Counted from the stretch's first letter, positions 15,666-25,694 are shown. The stretch: 52,480 nt of DNA from an uncultured Mycoplasmatota bacterium (GCA_948470005.1 CAOKNI010000005.1:1-52480), one strand, 5' to 3'. The notes: generated from the letters alone by a model not told the origin. Translations and numbers: made by a program.

Positions 15666-17660
15666 ATGAAAGTATTATTTAATAAATTAAAAAAGACAAA
15701 TAAATTGTTTTTAGGAATATATGCTATAACTTTTATTGTTTATTTAATAAGTTATACATTTTTAATTAAAAACCTCTTAGGTTTAAGTGGCATTGAAACG
15801 CTTATTAGATTTATTGTGATTGGGATATTTGGCATATGGCTTTTTGTTTATTTCTTATGGAATTTAATTAATTTAATTTTAAAAAAATCGGCGACTTTAG
15901 TTGTAACTAGTGCAATTACTATAATATTTGTGATTATATTTTGTGTAGCTAATTATTATATTAGTGTGATTTATAAGGGAATTGGAAATTTAGCTGAAAG
16001 TGAATATATAAATTATACGACAAATTTGGTAGCTCTTAAAAATACTAAATTAGATGATAAAAGCAAAATCGGAATGATTAATAGTAGTGATGATATTGAA
16101 GGTAACGTTTTAGCTTTAGAATTAATTCAAAAAGAAGGATTAGAAAAAATAGAAGTTACTAATTATGCTAGCTACTACGAGATGGTATATGCCCTATTAA
16201 ATAAAGAAGTAGATGCTGTTTTTTTAAGTGCTAATTATAAAACAATATTTGATGAAGATTCTTTTGAAGGAATTAATGATACAATTATACTTTACTCATT
16301 CAGTAAAAAAATGAAAAATCAAGATACAAATATTATTAGCAATAAAAGTTTAAAAGAGCCTTTTACAATCCTATTAATGGGTGTTGACTCGAAAGCTGAA
16401 GGATTAGATGCTAGTTCTTCCTTTAATGGTGATACTTTGATGCTTATTACTTTTAATCCTAAAACATTGAATGCAACGATGTTTTCTATTCCAAGAGATA
16501 CTTATGTCCCTATTGCTTGTAATAATAATCGTTATGCGAAAATTAATTCTTCCGCAGCTTATGGTACAAATTGTGTAATTCAAACGGTACAGCAATTAAC
16601 TGGCATTAATGTTGATTATTATGTCAAAATTAATTTTAAAGGTGTAGTTGATTTAGTTGAAGCACTGGGCGGAATAGACGTAGATGTAGAAGCTCCTACA
16701 TATGCAGCTTATGCAAAAACTTATAATGGCCGTATTTGTGAACAAAACTCACTACGCCAAAAAGGTGATAAAAGAATTTGTATAGACCCTGGTATGCAGC
16801 ATTTAAATGGAGAAATGTCACTAGCTTATGCAAGATGCAGACATGCTTATCTTTTAAGCGATATTGCAAGAAATAAACATCAGCAACAAATAATTGAAGC
16901 AATAGCTAAAAAGCTTGCTAGTCCGTCTAGTATTCTTAATATTGAAGAGCTTTTAGGAGCGGTAACTAATAATTTGGCTACTAATATGAGTAAAAACCAG
17001 ATTTTATCTTTTTATGAAGTTATGAAAGAAATGATATCTAAATCTTTTGGTGATGGCGACTTTCTTTCTATTCAAAAAACTTATTTAGAATATTATAGTT
17101 TGCCAGTGAGATTGTCTAACCGGGGAATGGTTACATCCGCTATTGGATATTATCCAGGCTCTTTAGAAGCAATTATAAACTCAATGAAAGTTAATTTAGA
17201 ACTTGAAGAAAAAATTATTACTAAAACTTTTAGTTTTGATGTCAATGAAGAATATAAATCTAAAGTGACAGGAGAAAGTATTACATCTGGAGAAAAATTA
17301 GAAACCATGCCTAATTTTGTTGGTAAAAGTGTTAATACAGCGGAGAATTGGGCAAATGCTCATAATATTCCTTTAACTAAAGAATTTGTGAAATCAGGAA
17401 ATTCTCATTTTAATAGTAACGTTGCTCCAGGCTTGATTTCCGATCAGAGTATTGCTGATAAAATCTTAGTTAATGGTATAACCGAACTAAAAATTTACAT
17501 TAATGAAGAAGCAAGCACACAAACTCCAGATAATAATATAGATAAATCAGACGACAATTCTGGTGATGATAATACTTCTGACAATAAACCAAGTGATAAT
17601 ACTTCAGATAAACCAAAAGATGATCCTTTAACGGATATCTTACCAAATAACGAAAACTAA
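15666..17660 (+). CDS. LytR-CpsA-Psr (LCP) family wall-polymer ligase with a C-terminal PASTA-like domain
   Basis: The 664-residue protein has three N-terminal membrane segments (~residues 15-110), an extracellular alpha/beta accessory region (~115-225), and an LCP catalytic domain starting at LLMGVDSKAEG (~237). The hallmark residues are visible: FNGDTLMLI, FSIPRDTYVPI (phosphate-binding Arg), NSSAAYG, and LAYARCRH. LCP enzymes transfer teichoic-acid-like or capsule polymers from undecaprenyl carriers to peptidoglycan. Unusually, a PASTA-like module (TMPNFVGKSVNTAENWANAHNI..., ~545-620) follows, then an Asp/Ser/Asn-rich tail. PASTA modules usually bind muropeptides in PrkC-type kinases or penicillin-binding proteins. 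A convergent terminator separates it from trxB. Confidence 0.92.
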   Translation: MKVLFNKLKKTNKLFLGIYAITFIVYLISYTFLIKNLLGLSGIETLIRFIVIGIFGIWLFVYFLWNLINLILKKSATLVVTSAITIIFVIIFCVANYYISVIYKGIGNLAESEYINYTTNLVALKNTKLDDKSKIGMINSSDDIEGNVLALELIQKEGLEKIEVTNYASYYEMVYALLNKEVDAVFLSANYKTIFDEDSFEGINDTIILYSFSKKMKNQDTNIISNKSLKEPFTILLMGVDSKAEGLDASSSFNGDTLMLITFNPKTLNATMFSIPRDTYVPIACNNNRYAKINSSAAYGTNCVIQTVQQLTGINVDYYVKINFKGVVDLVEALGGIDVDVEAPTYAAYAKTYNGRICEQNSLRQKGDKRICIDPGMQHLNGEMSLAYARCRHAYLLSDIARNKHQQQIIEAIAKKLASPSSILNIEELLGAVTNNLATNMSKNQILSFYEVMKEMISKSFGDGDFLSIQKTYLEYYSLPVRLSNRGMVTSAIGYYPGSLEAIINSMKVNLELEEKIITKTFSFDVNEEYKSKVTGESITSGEKLETMPNFVGKSVNTAENWANAHNIPLTKEFVKSGNSHFNSNVAPGLISDQSIADKILVNGITELKIYINEEASTQTPDNNIDKSDDNSGDDNTSDNKPSDNTSDKPKDDPLTDILPNNEN

Positions 17661-17681
17661 CCGATAAGGGTTAGTTTTTAA
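17655..17681. terminator. bidirectional terminator between LCP and trxB
   Basis: AACTAACC (17655-17662) and GGTTAGTT (17669-17676) form a perfect 8-bp stem with a 6-nt loop, followed by TTTAAT. It overlaps the LCP stop codon. Confidence 0.8.
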
Positions 17682-18556
17682 TTATGACTAATATTTATAG
17701 AAGCTTCGGCACCTTCACTAGCAGCATTTATTATTTGATATATTTCTTTTTTGGTTACGTCACCAGCAGCATACACCCCATCTATATTAGTCTTTTGATT
17801 TTTATCTACAACTATATAATCATTTTCAAGTAAAATTCCGGTATTATTTAAGAAACTAGTGTTAGGAATAAAACCAATATAGAGGAATAATGCAGCAACT
17901 TTTAAATCTCGGTCTTTTAATTTAATTCCTTTAAATTCATCATTCTCTATAATTAATTCCTTAATTTCATTATTTAGAATTAATTCAATATTAGGGATGT
18001 TTTTAACATTACGAATTAAAGCGTCTTCGGCGCGAAATTCTTCTTTCCTGTGGATAAGATATATTTTATCAACAATTTTAGATAAATATAAAGCTTCAGA
18101 CAAAGCACTAGAACCACCACCAACAACAGCAATGGTTTTGCCTTTATATAAAGCACCATCGCATAAGGCACAAGTACTAATACCTCTTCCTAAAAATTTT
18201 TCTTCATCTTTTAATCCTAGTAATCTTGGTGACCGTCCGCTAGCAATTAAAAGATATTTGCTATGATAAACATTATTTTTAGTTTTAATTGTTTTAGTAT
18301 TTTCTAAAATAACATCTGTTACCGTTTCTAATTTATACTCAATTTCCGCTTTTTCCACACTTGTAAATAAATTATCTACCAAATCAGGACCACTTATTTG
18401 AAAAAAACCAGGATAGTTTTCAATATTTGGAATGTTATTAATAAGGCCACCCGGAATATTTCCTTCGAGCATTAAGACTTTTAAGCCTGCCCTTTTAGCA
18501 TATATCCCCGCACTTATTCCAGAGACTCCCATTCCAATTATAATTAAATCATACAT
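17678..18556 (-). CDS. trxB: thioredoxin reductase (TrxB-like)
   Basis: The product has 292 residues with an N-terminal FAD-binding motif (IIIGMGVSGISAGIYA), the redox-active CxxC in STCALCDGALY near residue 128, an NAD(P)H-binding GGGSSALSEAL motif, and the C-terminal FAD motif GVYAAGDVT. It reduces thioredoxin with NADPH in the cytoplasm. It is slightly shorter than the usual ~310 residues, mostly through compact loops. It follows lgt by 18 bp on the same strand, so the two form an operon driven from the lgt promoter, with an AAAGGA ribosome-binding site. A ferredoxin-dependent variant cannot be excluded from the sequence alone. Confidence 0.93.
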   Translation of the reverse strand: MYDLIIIGMGVSGISAGIYAKRAGLKVLMLEGNIPGGLINNIPNIENYPGFFQISGPDLVDNLFTSVEKAEIEYKLETVTDVILENTKTIKTKNNVYHSKYLLIASGRSPRLLGLKDEEKFLGRGISTCALCDGALYKGKTIAVVGGGSSALSEALYLSKIVDKIYLIHRKEEFRAEDALIRNVKNIPNIELILNNEIKELIIENDEFKGIKLKDRDLKVAALFLYIGFIPNTSFLNNTGILLENDYIVVDKNQKTNIDGVYAAGDVTKKEIYQIINAASEGAEASINISHN

Positions 18557-18574
18557 AAATTTTTTCCTTTCTAT

Positions 18575-19384
18575 TTAGTTTATTCGGCCATTATTTATAT
18601 CGTTATATAAATCAACATATTTACCTTTATGGCTTAAATATATGAGATAAATTAAGGATACAACAAATAATACAGCAGATATAATTTGAGCGATTTTAAA
18701 GCCTCCAAGCATAAGAGAGTCCGTACGCCACGCTTCAATAAAAAAGCGACCAAAGCTATACCAAATTAAATAAAGACAAGTAGTAACACCTATTTTGGTA
18801 TATTTAAACTTCCTTACTATTATTAATATTATAAAACCTAATATACACCACAAAAACTCAAAATAAAAGGTAGGAAGATAATAAGTTCCGCCAATGTTCA
18901 TGCCTTTTATAATAAACTCTGGAACATGAAGATTTTTAAGAAAACTATAGGTTGTAGCAAAGCCATGAGCTTCACTATTAAAAAAGTTCCCCCATCTCCC
19001 GATAGCTTGAGCTAGTATTACACTTGGAGCGACAATATCTAAAAGTCTTAAAGAGTTTAAATTCTTCTTTCTGCCATATAAATAGATAGTTAATGCTCCA
19101 GCAATTAACCCACCATGAATAGCAAGTCCCCCATTCCAAATTGCAAATATTTCTAGTATATTATATTTATAGTAAGAAATATTAAATAAAACATAATATA
19201 ACCTGGCTCCTAATATGCCAAATATTATAGCATAAAAACAGATATTAAATATATCTTCTTTAGATATATCCGTTTTTTTGGTTTCTTTTTCTATTAGTAA
19301 TACTCCTATAATTATTCCTATTAAAATAAGAATGGAATACCATCTAATTTCAATATTAAATATCGTAAATATAACTGGATTCAT
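18575..19384 (-). CDS. lgt: prolipoprotein diacylglyceryl transferase
   Basis: The 269-residue, seven-membrane-segment protein shows Lgt signatures: the N-terminal IRWYSILILIGI, GGLAIHGGLIAG (essential His), the motif GRWGNFFNSEAHG (near residues 124-137) and a conserved Arg near the C-terminus (GRFFIEAWRTDSLM). It transfers diacylglycerol from phosphatidylglycerol to the lipobox Cys of prelipoproteins in the cytoplasmic membrane. It is the first gene of a two-gene operon with trxB and has a strong promoter 30-55 bp upstream. Confidence 0.96.
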   Translation of the reverse strand: MNPVIFTIFNIEIRWYSILILIGIIIGVLLIEKETKKTDISKEDIFNICFYAIIFGILGARLYYVLFNISYYKYNILEIFAIWNGGLAIHGGLIAGALTIYLYGRKKNLNSLRLLDIVAPSVILAQAIGRWGNFFNSEAHGFATTYSFLKNLHVPEFIIKGMNIGGTYYLPTFYFEFLWCILGFIILIIVRKFKYTKIGVTTCLYLIWYSFGRFFIEAWRTDSLMLGGFKIAQIISAVLFVVSLIYLIYLSHKGKYVDLYNDINNGRIN

Positions 19385-19410
19385 TTTTATTCTTCTTTCT
19401 TTATAATATG

Positions 19411-19439
19411 ATTATACTATAAAGTTTTAAATGGGTCAA
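19411..19439 (-). promoter_or_regulatory. promoter of lgt-trxB
   Basis: The complement strand has TTGACC (19434-19439), a 17-bp spacer, and TATAAT (19411-19416), 26 bp before the lgt ATG. Confidence 0.75.
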
Positions 19440-19677
19440 AATAAATTCTCATTTATAAGAAGCTTAACTTATTTAAAAATTTTTTTAAAAGTGCATTTTT
19501 ACAAATTTTAATAAATTTGCTTTAAAATAAAACAAATTTATTAATATCTGTTAAGAAAAGTGCCACTTTCATAGAGATTTTGATGCAGATTTTTATAAAT
19601 CTGTCTTTTGACTTTCTTTTTCGCTTTTGTTTATTATTGCTTTGCATATGCGAGAAATATTAAAGCAAAGAGCAACT
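19440..19677. other. non-coding stretch with small hairpins
   Basis: No gene is seen. Short AT-rich inverted repeats are present, such as CAAATTT/AAATTTG around 19510-19530 and CAGATTT/AAATCTG around 19585-19602. A T-rich block around 19605-19660 resembles one downstream of gtrA (23.44-23.50 kb). The significance is unclear. Confidence 0.35.
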
Positions 19678-20373
19678 ATGACAAGTACTAAAGAGAAAAT
19701 ATTTGTACCTTTACTAATGATTTATTATTCAAAGATACTTATTCTAAAAAAGAAAATATAAAATATTTAGAAGATTTATTAGAGTGTTATTATGGTTATC
19801 AAAGAGGTCATTTTAAAGATAAGTTAAAAGTTAGTCATGAAGTAACACTTGATAAAATAAGATTTAAAGATAGAATATTATAGCAAAGCAAATAAAATAA
19901 CCAAAATAAACTTTATTGATAATGTTAAAGTAGATATTAAAGAAGAAGTAGAAAGTACTATATACTTTGGAGATATAAGACAAGATTTTGTACGTATTGA
20001 CTTAACAAGAAAAATAGACTATACTAATTCTAGATTTATAAAATATTTACGGTTTATTGAAGCAAAAACAAAAGAAGAAAGAAGAGCTTATGCAAAGTGG
20101 GATGAAATGCTCATGGAACTAGACAAATGGTTAGAGTGGTTTACCAATACTGATAGTTTAGACAATGCTTTTAAATGACGATTACTGGAACAAACGCATT
20201 TATAATGAAGATGGTAGACTCGATGGTATTGAAGAAGGCAAAAAGATAGGTAAAATAGAAAATTCTATAGAAATAGTTAAAACAATGCTTAAGGATAATG
20301 TCCGCTAGAAACAATCATGAAATATACTAGCTTATCTAAAGAAGAAATTGATAAAATCAAAAAGGAAGATTAA
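19678..20373 (+). pseudogene. degraded Rpn-family nuclease gene
   Basis: Coding text appears in successive frames: TKEKIFVPL, then NDLLFKDTYSKKENIKYLEDLLE after a 1-nt frameshift. DFVRIDLTRKIDYTNSRFIKYLRFIEAKTKEE follows, then KWLEWFTNTDSLDNAF with a stop, and finally EIVKTMLKDN and TIMKYTSLSKEEIDKIKKED. This order matches Rpn/PD-(D/E)XK transposase-family proteins. The segment that would hold most of the catalytic strand region is deleted. Several frameshifts and stops show that the gene is dead. Its C-terminal tail parallels the 635-1477 gene (GLSKAEINKLK versus SLSKEEIDKIK). Confidence 0.8.
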
Positions 20374-20386
20374 ACGCTTCCTTTTT
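20359..20386 (+). terminator. terminator of the Rpn pseudogene
   Basis: AAAAAGGAAG (20359-20368) and CTTCCTTTTT (20377-20386) pair over 10 bp, and the U-tract forms part of the stem. The stop codon is in the loop. Confidence 0.75.
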
Positions 20387-20522
20387 AGATATTACTTTTC
20401 AATATCGTTAATACTTATAATATTAGATTGATATTAAAACAAGAATATGTACTAAGTAATACCTGTGTACATATTTATAGTTTATTATTATTTTACCGTT
20501 TTATTTACCCTCTTTTTACCAA

Positions 20523-22844
20523 TTATTTAAATATATAATCATACATGTTATATTTAATAATTTGATTACTAATAGTAAATTTATTTGCAACTACATTATT
20601 AATGTTTTGGATATAATCTATTTCATTTGGTAATGATTTATTTTCTCTTAAAGTAAATTTACCGTTTTTGTAAGTACCATAGTCACTTACCCAACTACGA
20701 TTAGAGAATATTGCTAAACCTGGTGCAGTACTTAAAATATCTTTGCCAACTATTAATCTAGAGTCATACTCTATACCAAATAAATTTAAAAGAGTTGGTA
20801 AGACATCGATTTGGCTTCCTACTTTATCAATAACGATTGGATTGGACATTTTATTATTCCAAATAACAAAGTTACTACGATTAACCTCAATAACTTCATC
20901 TCGCTCATAAGTACTTAATTCATTTACCTCGTCAACGGTTAAAGTATATGGGTAATGGTCCCCTACAAAGGAAATAACGGTATCGTCTAGTATGTCTGCT
21001 TCGTCTAGTGATTTAATTAAGGCTTCAAGAGCTTTGTCAAACTCTATTTGAGTAGCAAGATAGGCTTTAACACTATCAGAGTATGGAAGATTTTCGACCC
21101 TATCCATATTTTTTAAAGCAATAGAGTTTCCACCAGAATTATAAACGTATGGGGCATGACCTGATACAGATACATAGTAAGTAGCAAACTTTCCAGCATT
21201 TTGATAAAGTGGAAATGTCTTATTTATCATATCTAAATCACTTGGAAGCCAATCACAGCTTATTAAATCTTCTATACCATTCCCACACCCTAAATAATTT
21301 TCAAATCCTAAGGTTTTCATAGTACTATTTCTTTTATAGTAAGTATATGTCCAATTGTGATAGCTTTGTGTTTTATAACCAATATTTTGAAAACTATTAC
21401 CTAAAGCATATTTAATTGTTGGTTCATTTTTCTTCCATATCGAAAGTGTTTCCTGAGTCGGTATTAAGCCGGTGGTTGCCTGAAATTCCCCGCCAGTTGT
21501 ACTTAGAAATACAGGAGAATAATAATTATTAAAAACAAACCCTTCATGAGTTAGCTTATAAAGTGTTGGAGTTAGTTCTTTATCTACTGCAATCATATTA
21601 AATCCTTCTGCAAGAATAAATATAAGGTTTTTATCTTTAAACATACCGGTATATTTATTTTGGTTTGTAGCTTCACTATTTTTAAAATAAGTTAAAACAT
21701 CTTTGATAGTGGCATTTTTTTCTTCATTTATTAATTTATTAAAGTTTATTTCTATTTTATTATATTTAGGTTTTTCATTAACAATTGGATTATCATTTGG
21801 TGGCATGTTACTCGGAAGTTTTTCCGTTGTTAATTTTTCTTCAAAACCAAATATTATGCGTTTTATATCTAGTCTAAAAGTTGTAGCTAAACCGAATTTT
21901 TCAACATTTTTTATTTCACTATTAACATTAAAATATAAGTTATAAGCAGAATAAACATCTTTCTTATTAAAATATAATAATCCTAAATTTAAAATATAAG
22001 CACCCACTAAAACATTTAAAGCTATAAGTATATTAGAAGTTTTAGTCCTTTTAAAAGCTATTTTTTTATGAAAAATAATTAATAAAGTAATAGGGATTAA
22101 ATAAAGAATTATGGTTATTATATTGCCAGTTATTGTCGTATAAATCATATTTTTAAATTCACCGATGTCTGATGCTAAAGCGATAGTATTAAATGAAAAT
22201 ATGTTACTAAAAAGGCGAAAGAAAATGCATTGAAAGCCATAATATGTAGAAAGAACAATGGTTAAAATATAACATAATATTTTATTGCCCTTTTCTTTAA
22301 ATACGTTAATTAGCAAATATAAGATTAGGATAAATGGCACACTAAAAATCAAAGTGTAACTTAAACCATTAAGGCTTTTAAAAACAATTAATTTTAAAAT
22401 AACTTCTAAGTATATTACTAAGAATATTAAATATATAAAGCTACTGATTTGTTTTGACTTTTTTTCTAATTTATTACTTGCCCTTGAGATTTCTTCTTTA
22501 GCAGGAGTAATAGGCACTTCTACTTTTTCTGGAATTTTGATTTCTGATTTTAAGTTTTCCGTTTTTTTAGTATCCGCATTTTTTATTGTAGCATCTTTTT
22601 TAGGAATAGTTTGTACTATATTGGCTGGTGTCTTTTTATTGTTTGTTGTTTTAGCTGCAGTCGATTTTTTGGTTCCATTATTCTTTTTAGTATTATTATA
22701 TTTTTTATTTTGATTATTTTTAAAATTTTTTGAGGCGGTTTTAGTCCCTCTTCTTTTAGAAATTTTATTATGACTAACAGCTGATTTCTTTTTGGTATTT
22801 GTTTTATTTAAATTATTACTTTTCTTTTTACTAGCATTATCCAT
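20523..22844 (-). CDS. LtaS-like membrane sulfatase-fold phosphoglycerol transferase with a long polybasic N-terminus
   Basis: About 773 residues. A ~125-residue cytoplasmic leader rich in Lys, Asn and Thr precedes five hydrophobic segments (~140-310). The extracellular alkaline-phosphatase/sulfatase domain follows (~415-700), with the nucleophile Thr in LSTTGGEFQATTG (~449), YHNWTYTYY and the metal-binding VGDHYPYT. Lipoteichoic acid synthases polymerise glycerol phosphate on the outer membrane face. The start at 22844 follows GGAGATG, while an upstream ATG at 22889 would place that site inside the gene. The basic leader is not part of standard LtaS and may bind nucleic acid, anionic lipid or a partner. 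The gene diverges from gtrA, another envelope gene. Confidence 0.88.
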   Translation of the reverse strand: MDNASKKKSNNLNKTNTKKKSAVSHNKISKRRGTKTASKNFKNNQNKKYNNTKKNNGTKKSTAAKTTNNKKTPANIVQTIPKKDATIKNADTKKTENLKSEIKIPEKVEVPITPAKEEISRASNKLEKKSKQISSFIYLIFLVIYLEVILKLIVFKSLNGLSYTLIFSVPFILILYLLINVFKEKGNKILCYILTIVLSTYYGFQCIFFRLFSNIFSFNTIALASDIGEFKNMIYTTITGNIITIILYLIPITLLIIFHKKIAFKRTKTSNILIALNVLVGAYILNLGLLYFNKKDVYSAYNLYFNVNSEIKNVEKFGLATTFRLDIKRIIFGFEEKLTTEKLPSNMPPNDNPIVNEKPKYNKIEINFNKLINEEKNATIKDVLTYFKNSEATNQNKYTGMFKDKNLIFILAEGFNMIAVDKELTPTLYKLTHEGFVFNNYYSPVFLSTTGGEFQATTGLIPTQETLSIWKKNEPTIKYALGNSFQNIGYKTQSYHNWTYTYYKRNSTMKTLGFENYLGCGNGIEDLISCDWLPSDLDMINKTFPLYQNAGKFATYYVSVSGHAPYVYNSGGNSIALKNMDRVENLPYSDSVKAYLATQIEFDKALEALIKSLDEADILDDTVISFVGDHYPYTLTVDEVNELSTYERDEVIEVNRSNFVIWNNKMSNPIVIDKVGSQIDVLPTLLNLFGIEYDSRLIVGKDILSTAPGLAIFSNRSWVSDYGTYKNGKFTLRENKSLPNEIDYIQNINNVVANKFTISNQIIKYNMYDYIFK

Positions 22845-22862
22845 TTTTACATCTCCTTTTTT

Positions 22863-22891
22863 ATTATACCAAAATATGACAAAATTCAAAG
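22863..22891 (-). promoter_or_regulatory. extended -10 promoter of the LtaS-like gene
   Basis: The complement reads TGGTATAAT (22863-22871), with TTTGAA about 16 bp further upstream as a weak -35. Confidence 0.5.
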
Positions 22892-22921
22892 ATTTTTATT
22901 TATTTTTATGAGTATTTTTTG

Positions 22922-22927
22922 TATAAT
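22922..22927 (+). promoter_or_regulatory. -10 element for gtrA
   Basis: TATAAT precedes the gtrA ribosome-binding site AAGGATG and the ATG at 22951. A -35 is not convincing. It is arranged back to back with the LtaS-like promoter. Confidence 0.45.
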
Positions 22928-22950
22928 GAATTTAAGGATGTGGTACCAAC

Positions 22951-23376
22951 ATGAAAAATTTTTTTGATATTTATCATAAATATGAAGAAATAATTAATTA
23001 TCTTATAGTAGGAGTGTTAACTACTGTTGTAAGCTTGGTAGTTTATTATTTATGCACAGCAACTTTTTTAAATCCTGAAAATAATATACAACTGCAAATA
23101 GCGAATATTATTTCTTGGATATTATCCGTGATTTTTGCTTATATTACGAATAGAGTATTTGTTTTTAAAAGCAAAGAAAAAGATATAATTAAAGAAGCTT
23201 CATCATTTGTAGGTTCAAGAATTCTTAGCTTACTTTTAGATATGTTTATAATGTTTATTATTGTGTCAGTTTTTCATCTAAATGATAAAATTGGAAAATT
23301 AGTATCGCAAGTAATTGTTATTATAGCTAATTACATATTAAGTAAACTATTTGTATTCAAGAAAAAGGACAATTAA
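22951..23376 (+). CDS. GtrA-family membrane protein
   Basis: This 141-residue protein has four membrane segments and the GtrA signature: YLIVGVLTTVVSLVVYY at the N-terminus, IANIISWILSVIFAYITNRVFVF in the middle, and the C-terminal ANYILSKLFVFKKK. GtrA proteins are thought to flip or help transfer undecaprenyl-phosphate-linked sugars for surface polysaccharide or teichoic acid decoration. Divergence from the LtaS-like gene fits a role in decorating that polymer, although no glycosyltransferase gene is adjacent. It is followed by a hairpin terminator. Confidence 0.9.
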   Translation: MKNFFDIYHKYEEIINYLIVGVLTTVVSLVVYYLCTATFLNPENNIQLQIANIISWILSVIFAYITNRVFVFKSKEKDIIKEASSFVGSRILSLLLDMFIMFIIVSVFHLNDKIGKLVSQVIVIIANYILSKLFVFKKKDN

Positions 23377-23377
23377 T

Positions 23378-23406
23378 TTGACATCACTTTAGTGGTGATT
23401 TTTTAT
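23378..23406 (+). terminator. terminator of gtrA
   Basis: ATCAC (23383-23387) pairs with GTGAT (23395-23399), followed by a run of six or more T. It is a short stem but well placed. Confidence 0.6.
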
Positions 23407-23542
23407 AATTTTAAAAATTTTTATAAGTTTACTTAATATGTACTTTGACTTTTCTTTTTTTGCTTTTATCATGCCTTGCTTTGGCAAATATTTTATTCTT
23501 AAAAAAGAAAAAAAGTTTTTAAAACATATCTTGCTAGTGATT

Positions 23543-25486
23543 TTATTTTTTCATTTCAAATAAGATATCTCGAAGTTCCATCGCTCTTTCAAAGTCAAGA
23601 TTTTTAGCAGCTTCTTTCATTTCCATATCAAGAGTTAAAATAATGCTTTCTTTTTCTTTTTTACTCATCTTCGCTTTTTTAGTTTTATTTTCAACTTCGT
23701 TAGAAACTATTTCTTTTATTTCCTTTGTTATTGTTGTTGGAATTATATTGTTTTGGTAATTGTATTCTTCTTGGATACTACGACGTCTTGCCGTTTCTTT
23801 AATGGCTTTATCCATAGCGTCACTTATATTGTCTGCATACATAATAACATGGCCGCTTGCATTACGTGCACATCTACCAATTGTCTGAATTAAGCTTCGT
23901 TCGCTTCTTAAGAAGCCTTGTTTATCTGCATCTAAAATACATATTAAACTTACTTCAGGTATATCTAGGCCTTCTCTTAAAAGATTTATACCAACAATAC
24001 AGTCATAGACTCCTAAGCGTAATTCACGAATAATTTTAAGTCTTTCTAATGTTTTTATTTCACTATGAAGGTATGCGACTTTAATACCCATTTCTTTTAA
24101 ATAATTGGTTAGTTCTTCACTCATTCTAATAGTTAATGTAGTAATTAAAACTCTTTCATTTTTTTCTTTACGTAATTTTATTTGGTCAATTATATCGTCT
24201 ATTTGACCAAGGCTTGGTTTAATCTCAATAGTTGGATCAAGTAGGCCAGTTGGTCTAATTATTTGTTCTACATATTTACCACTAGTATGTTCGAGTTCAT
24301 AATCACCTGGAGTTGCTGAGACATATATTGCTTGGTTAATTTTGGTTTCAAATTCTGTAAAGTTAAGAGGCCTATTGTCTAGGGCACTTGGAAGACGAAA
24401 GCCAAAATCAACTAAAGTTTGTTTTCGCATTCTATCACCATTATACATTCCCCTTACTTGTGGTAATGTTACATGTGATTCATCAATTACTAGTAAAAAA
24501 TCTTTAGGAAAAAAGTCTATTAAACAAGTCGGAGTTTCTCCTGGGCCACGTAAAGCTAAATGTCTTGAATAGTTTTCCACACCATTACAAAAACCAGTTT
24601 CTTTTAACATTTCAATATCATAATTAGTTCTTTCCCTGAGTCTTTGTTCTTCTAATAATTTTCCTTCTCCTTTTAACTCTTGTAATCTAAGTTCTAATTC
24701 CTCTTCAATTCTTTTAATTGCTTTTTCTAATTTTTCTGGACTAGTAACAAAGTGTGAAGCTGGTGATATAGTTATAGTTTTCTTATCAGCAATAGTAACA
24801 CCCGTTACCGGCTCAAAAGTCGAAATACGTTCTATTTCATCACCAAATAATTCAATTCTAATACCATGTTCGTGTTCATTAGCAGGAATAATATCTATTC
24901 TATCACCACGACTTCTAAATGTCCCTCGATGAAAATCTAAATCATTACGCTCATAAGTCATATCTATTAGCCTGTTTAAAATATCATTTCTCTTAATTTT
25001 ATCGCCTACTGTTAAAACTAACATTGATTTTTCATATTCTTCTTTTTCACCAATACCATAAATACATGATACACTTGATACTACTATAACGTTATTATAA
25101 TTAATTAATGCACTGGTGGCTCCATGACGTAATTCATCTATTTCATCGTTTATAGAAGCGTCTTTCTCGATATAAGTATCACTAGATGGAACATAAGCTT
25201 CTGGTTGATAATAATCGTAATAACTAACAAAATATTCGACGTGGTCCTCAGGAAAAAATTCTTTCAGTTCGCTATACAACTGGCCTGCGAGAGTTTTATT
25301 GTGGGCTAAAACTAAGGTTGGCTTGTTAACTTCCTTAATAACATTAGCAATTGTAAATGTCTTGCCTGTGCCTGTTGCGCCTAGTAAAACTTGTTCTTTC
25401 TTGCTTTTTTTTATTCCTTCTACAAGCTCTTTTATAGCCTCTGGCTGGTCGCCAGATGGTTCAAATTTTGATACTAATTTAAACAT
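23543..25486 (-). CDS. uvrB: excinuclease ABC subunit B
   Basis: The product has 647 residues with all UvrB landmarks: [11 protein letters not shown] at the N-terminus, P-loop GATGTGKT (near residue 36-43), the damage-probing beta-hairpin segment [19 protein letters not shown], the DEAD-like motif [10 protein letters not shown], the helicase motif QTIGRCARN, and a C-terminal UVR domain ([19 protein letters not shown]) that contacts UvrC. It acts in nucleotide excision repair. The ATG at 25486 follows GGAGGATG, which rules out the upstream in-frame ATG at 25498. uvrA does not follow it in this window. It sits alone between gtrA and the mobile-element cluster. Confidence 0.97.
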   Translation of the reverse strand: MFKLVSKFEPSGDQPEAIKELVEGIKKSKKEQVLLGATGTGKTFTIANVIKEVNKPTLVLAHNKTLAGQLYSELKEFFPEDHVEYFVSYYDYYQPEAYVPSSDTYIEKDASINDEIDELRHGATSALINYNNVIVVSSVSCIYGIGEKEEYEKSMLVLTVGDKIKRNDILNRLIDMTYERNDLDFHRGTFRSRGDRIDIIPANEHEHGIRIELFGDEIERISTFEPVTGVTIADKKTITISPASHFVTSPEKLEKAIKRIEEELELRLQELKGEGKLLEEQRLRERTNYDIEMLKETGFCNGVENYSRHLALRGPGETPTCLIDFFPKDFLLVIDESHVTLPQVRGMYNGDRMRKQTLVDFGFRLPSALDNRPLNFTEFETKINQAIYVSATPGDYELEHTSGKYVEQIIRPTGLLDPTIEIKPSLGQIDDIIDQIKLRKEKNERVLITTLTIRMSEELTNYLKEMGIKVAYLHSEIKTLERLKIIRELRLGVYDCIVGINLLREGLDIPEVSLICILDADKQGFLRSERSLIQTIGRCARNASGHVIMYADNISDAMDKAIKETARRRSIQEEYNYQNNIIPTTITKEIKEIVSNEVENKTKKAKMSKKEKESIILTLDMEMKEAAKNLDFERAMELRDILFEMKK

Positions 25487-25679
25487 AACATCCTCCATGT
25501 TTATTATTCACTAATATTTTAATTATATAAACCGTTTATGAAATAATGATATCATCTTTATAATATAAAAACAAGTGTTCTGTTATAGTAATATAAAATT
25601 ATTTTTTATTTTGTATTAAAACTAAAGTTTTTTTCTTGGATTCGCTTTACCAAAATGCTTTATATAATTAAATATCAAA

Positions 25680-25694
25680 AAAAATAACAACTAT
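25680..25694 (-). terminator. distal half of the split terminator of the 1740-aa gene
   Basis: The complement reads ATAGTTGTTATTTTTTTTG, the 3-prime arm plus U-tract of a terminator. Its 5-prime arm lies at 27701-27712 on the other side of the insertion. Joined through one CTAG copy, the arms TGACTA and TAGTTG pair with the same two G-U wobbles as the terminator of the 1653-aa paralogue. Confidence 0.7.
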
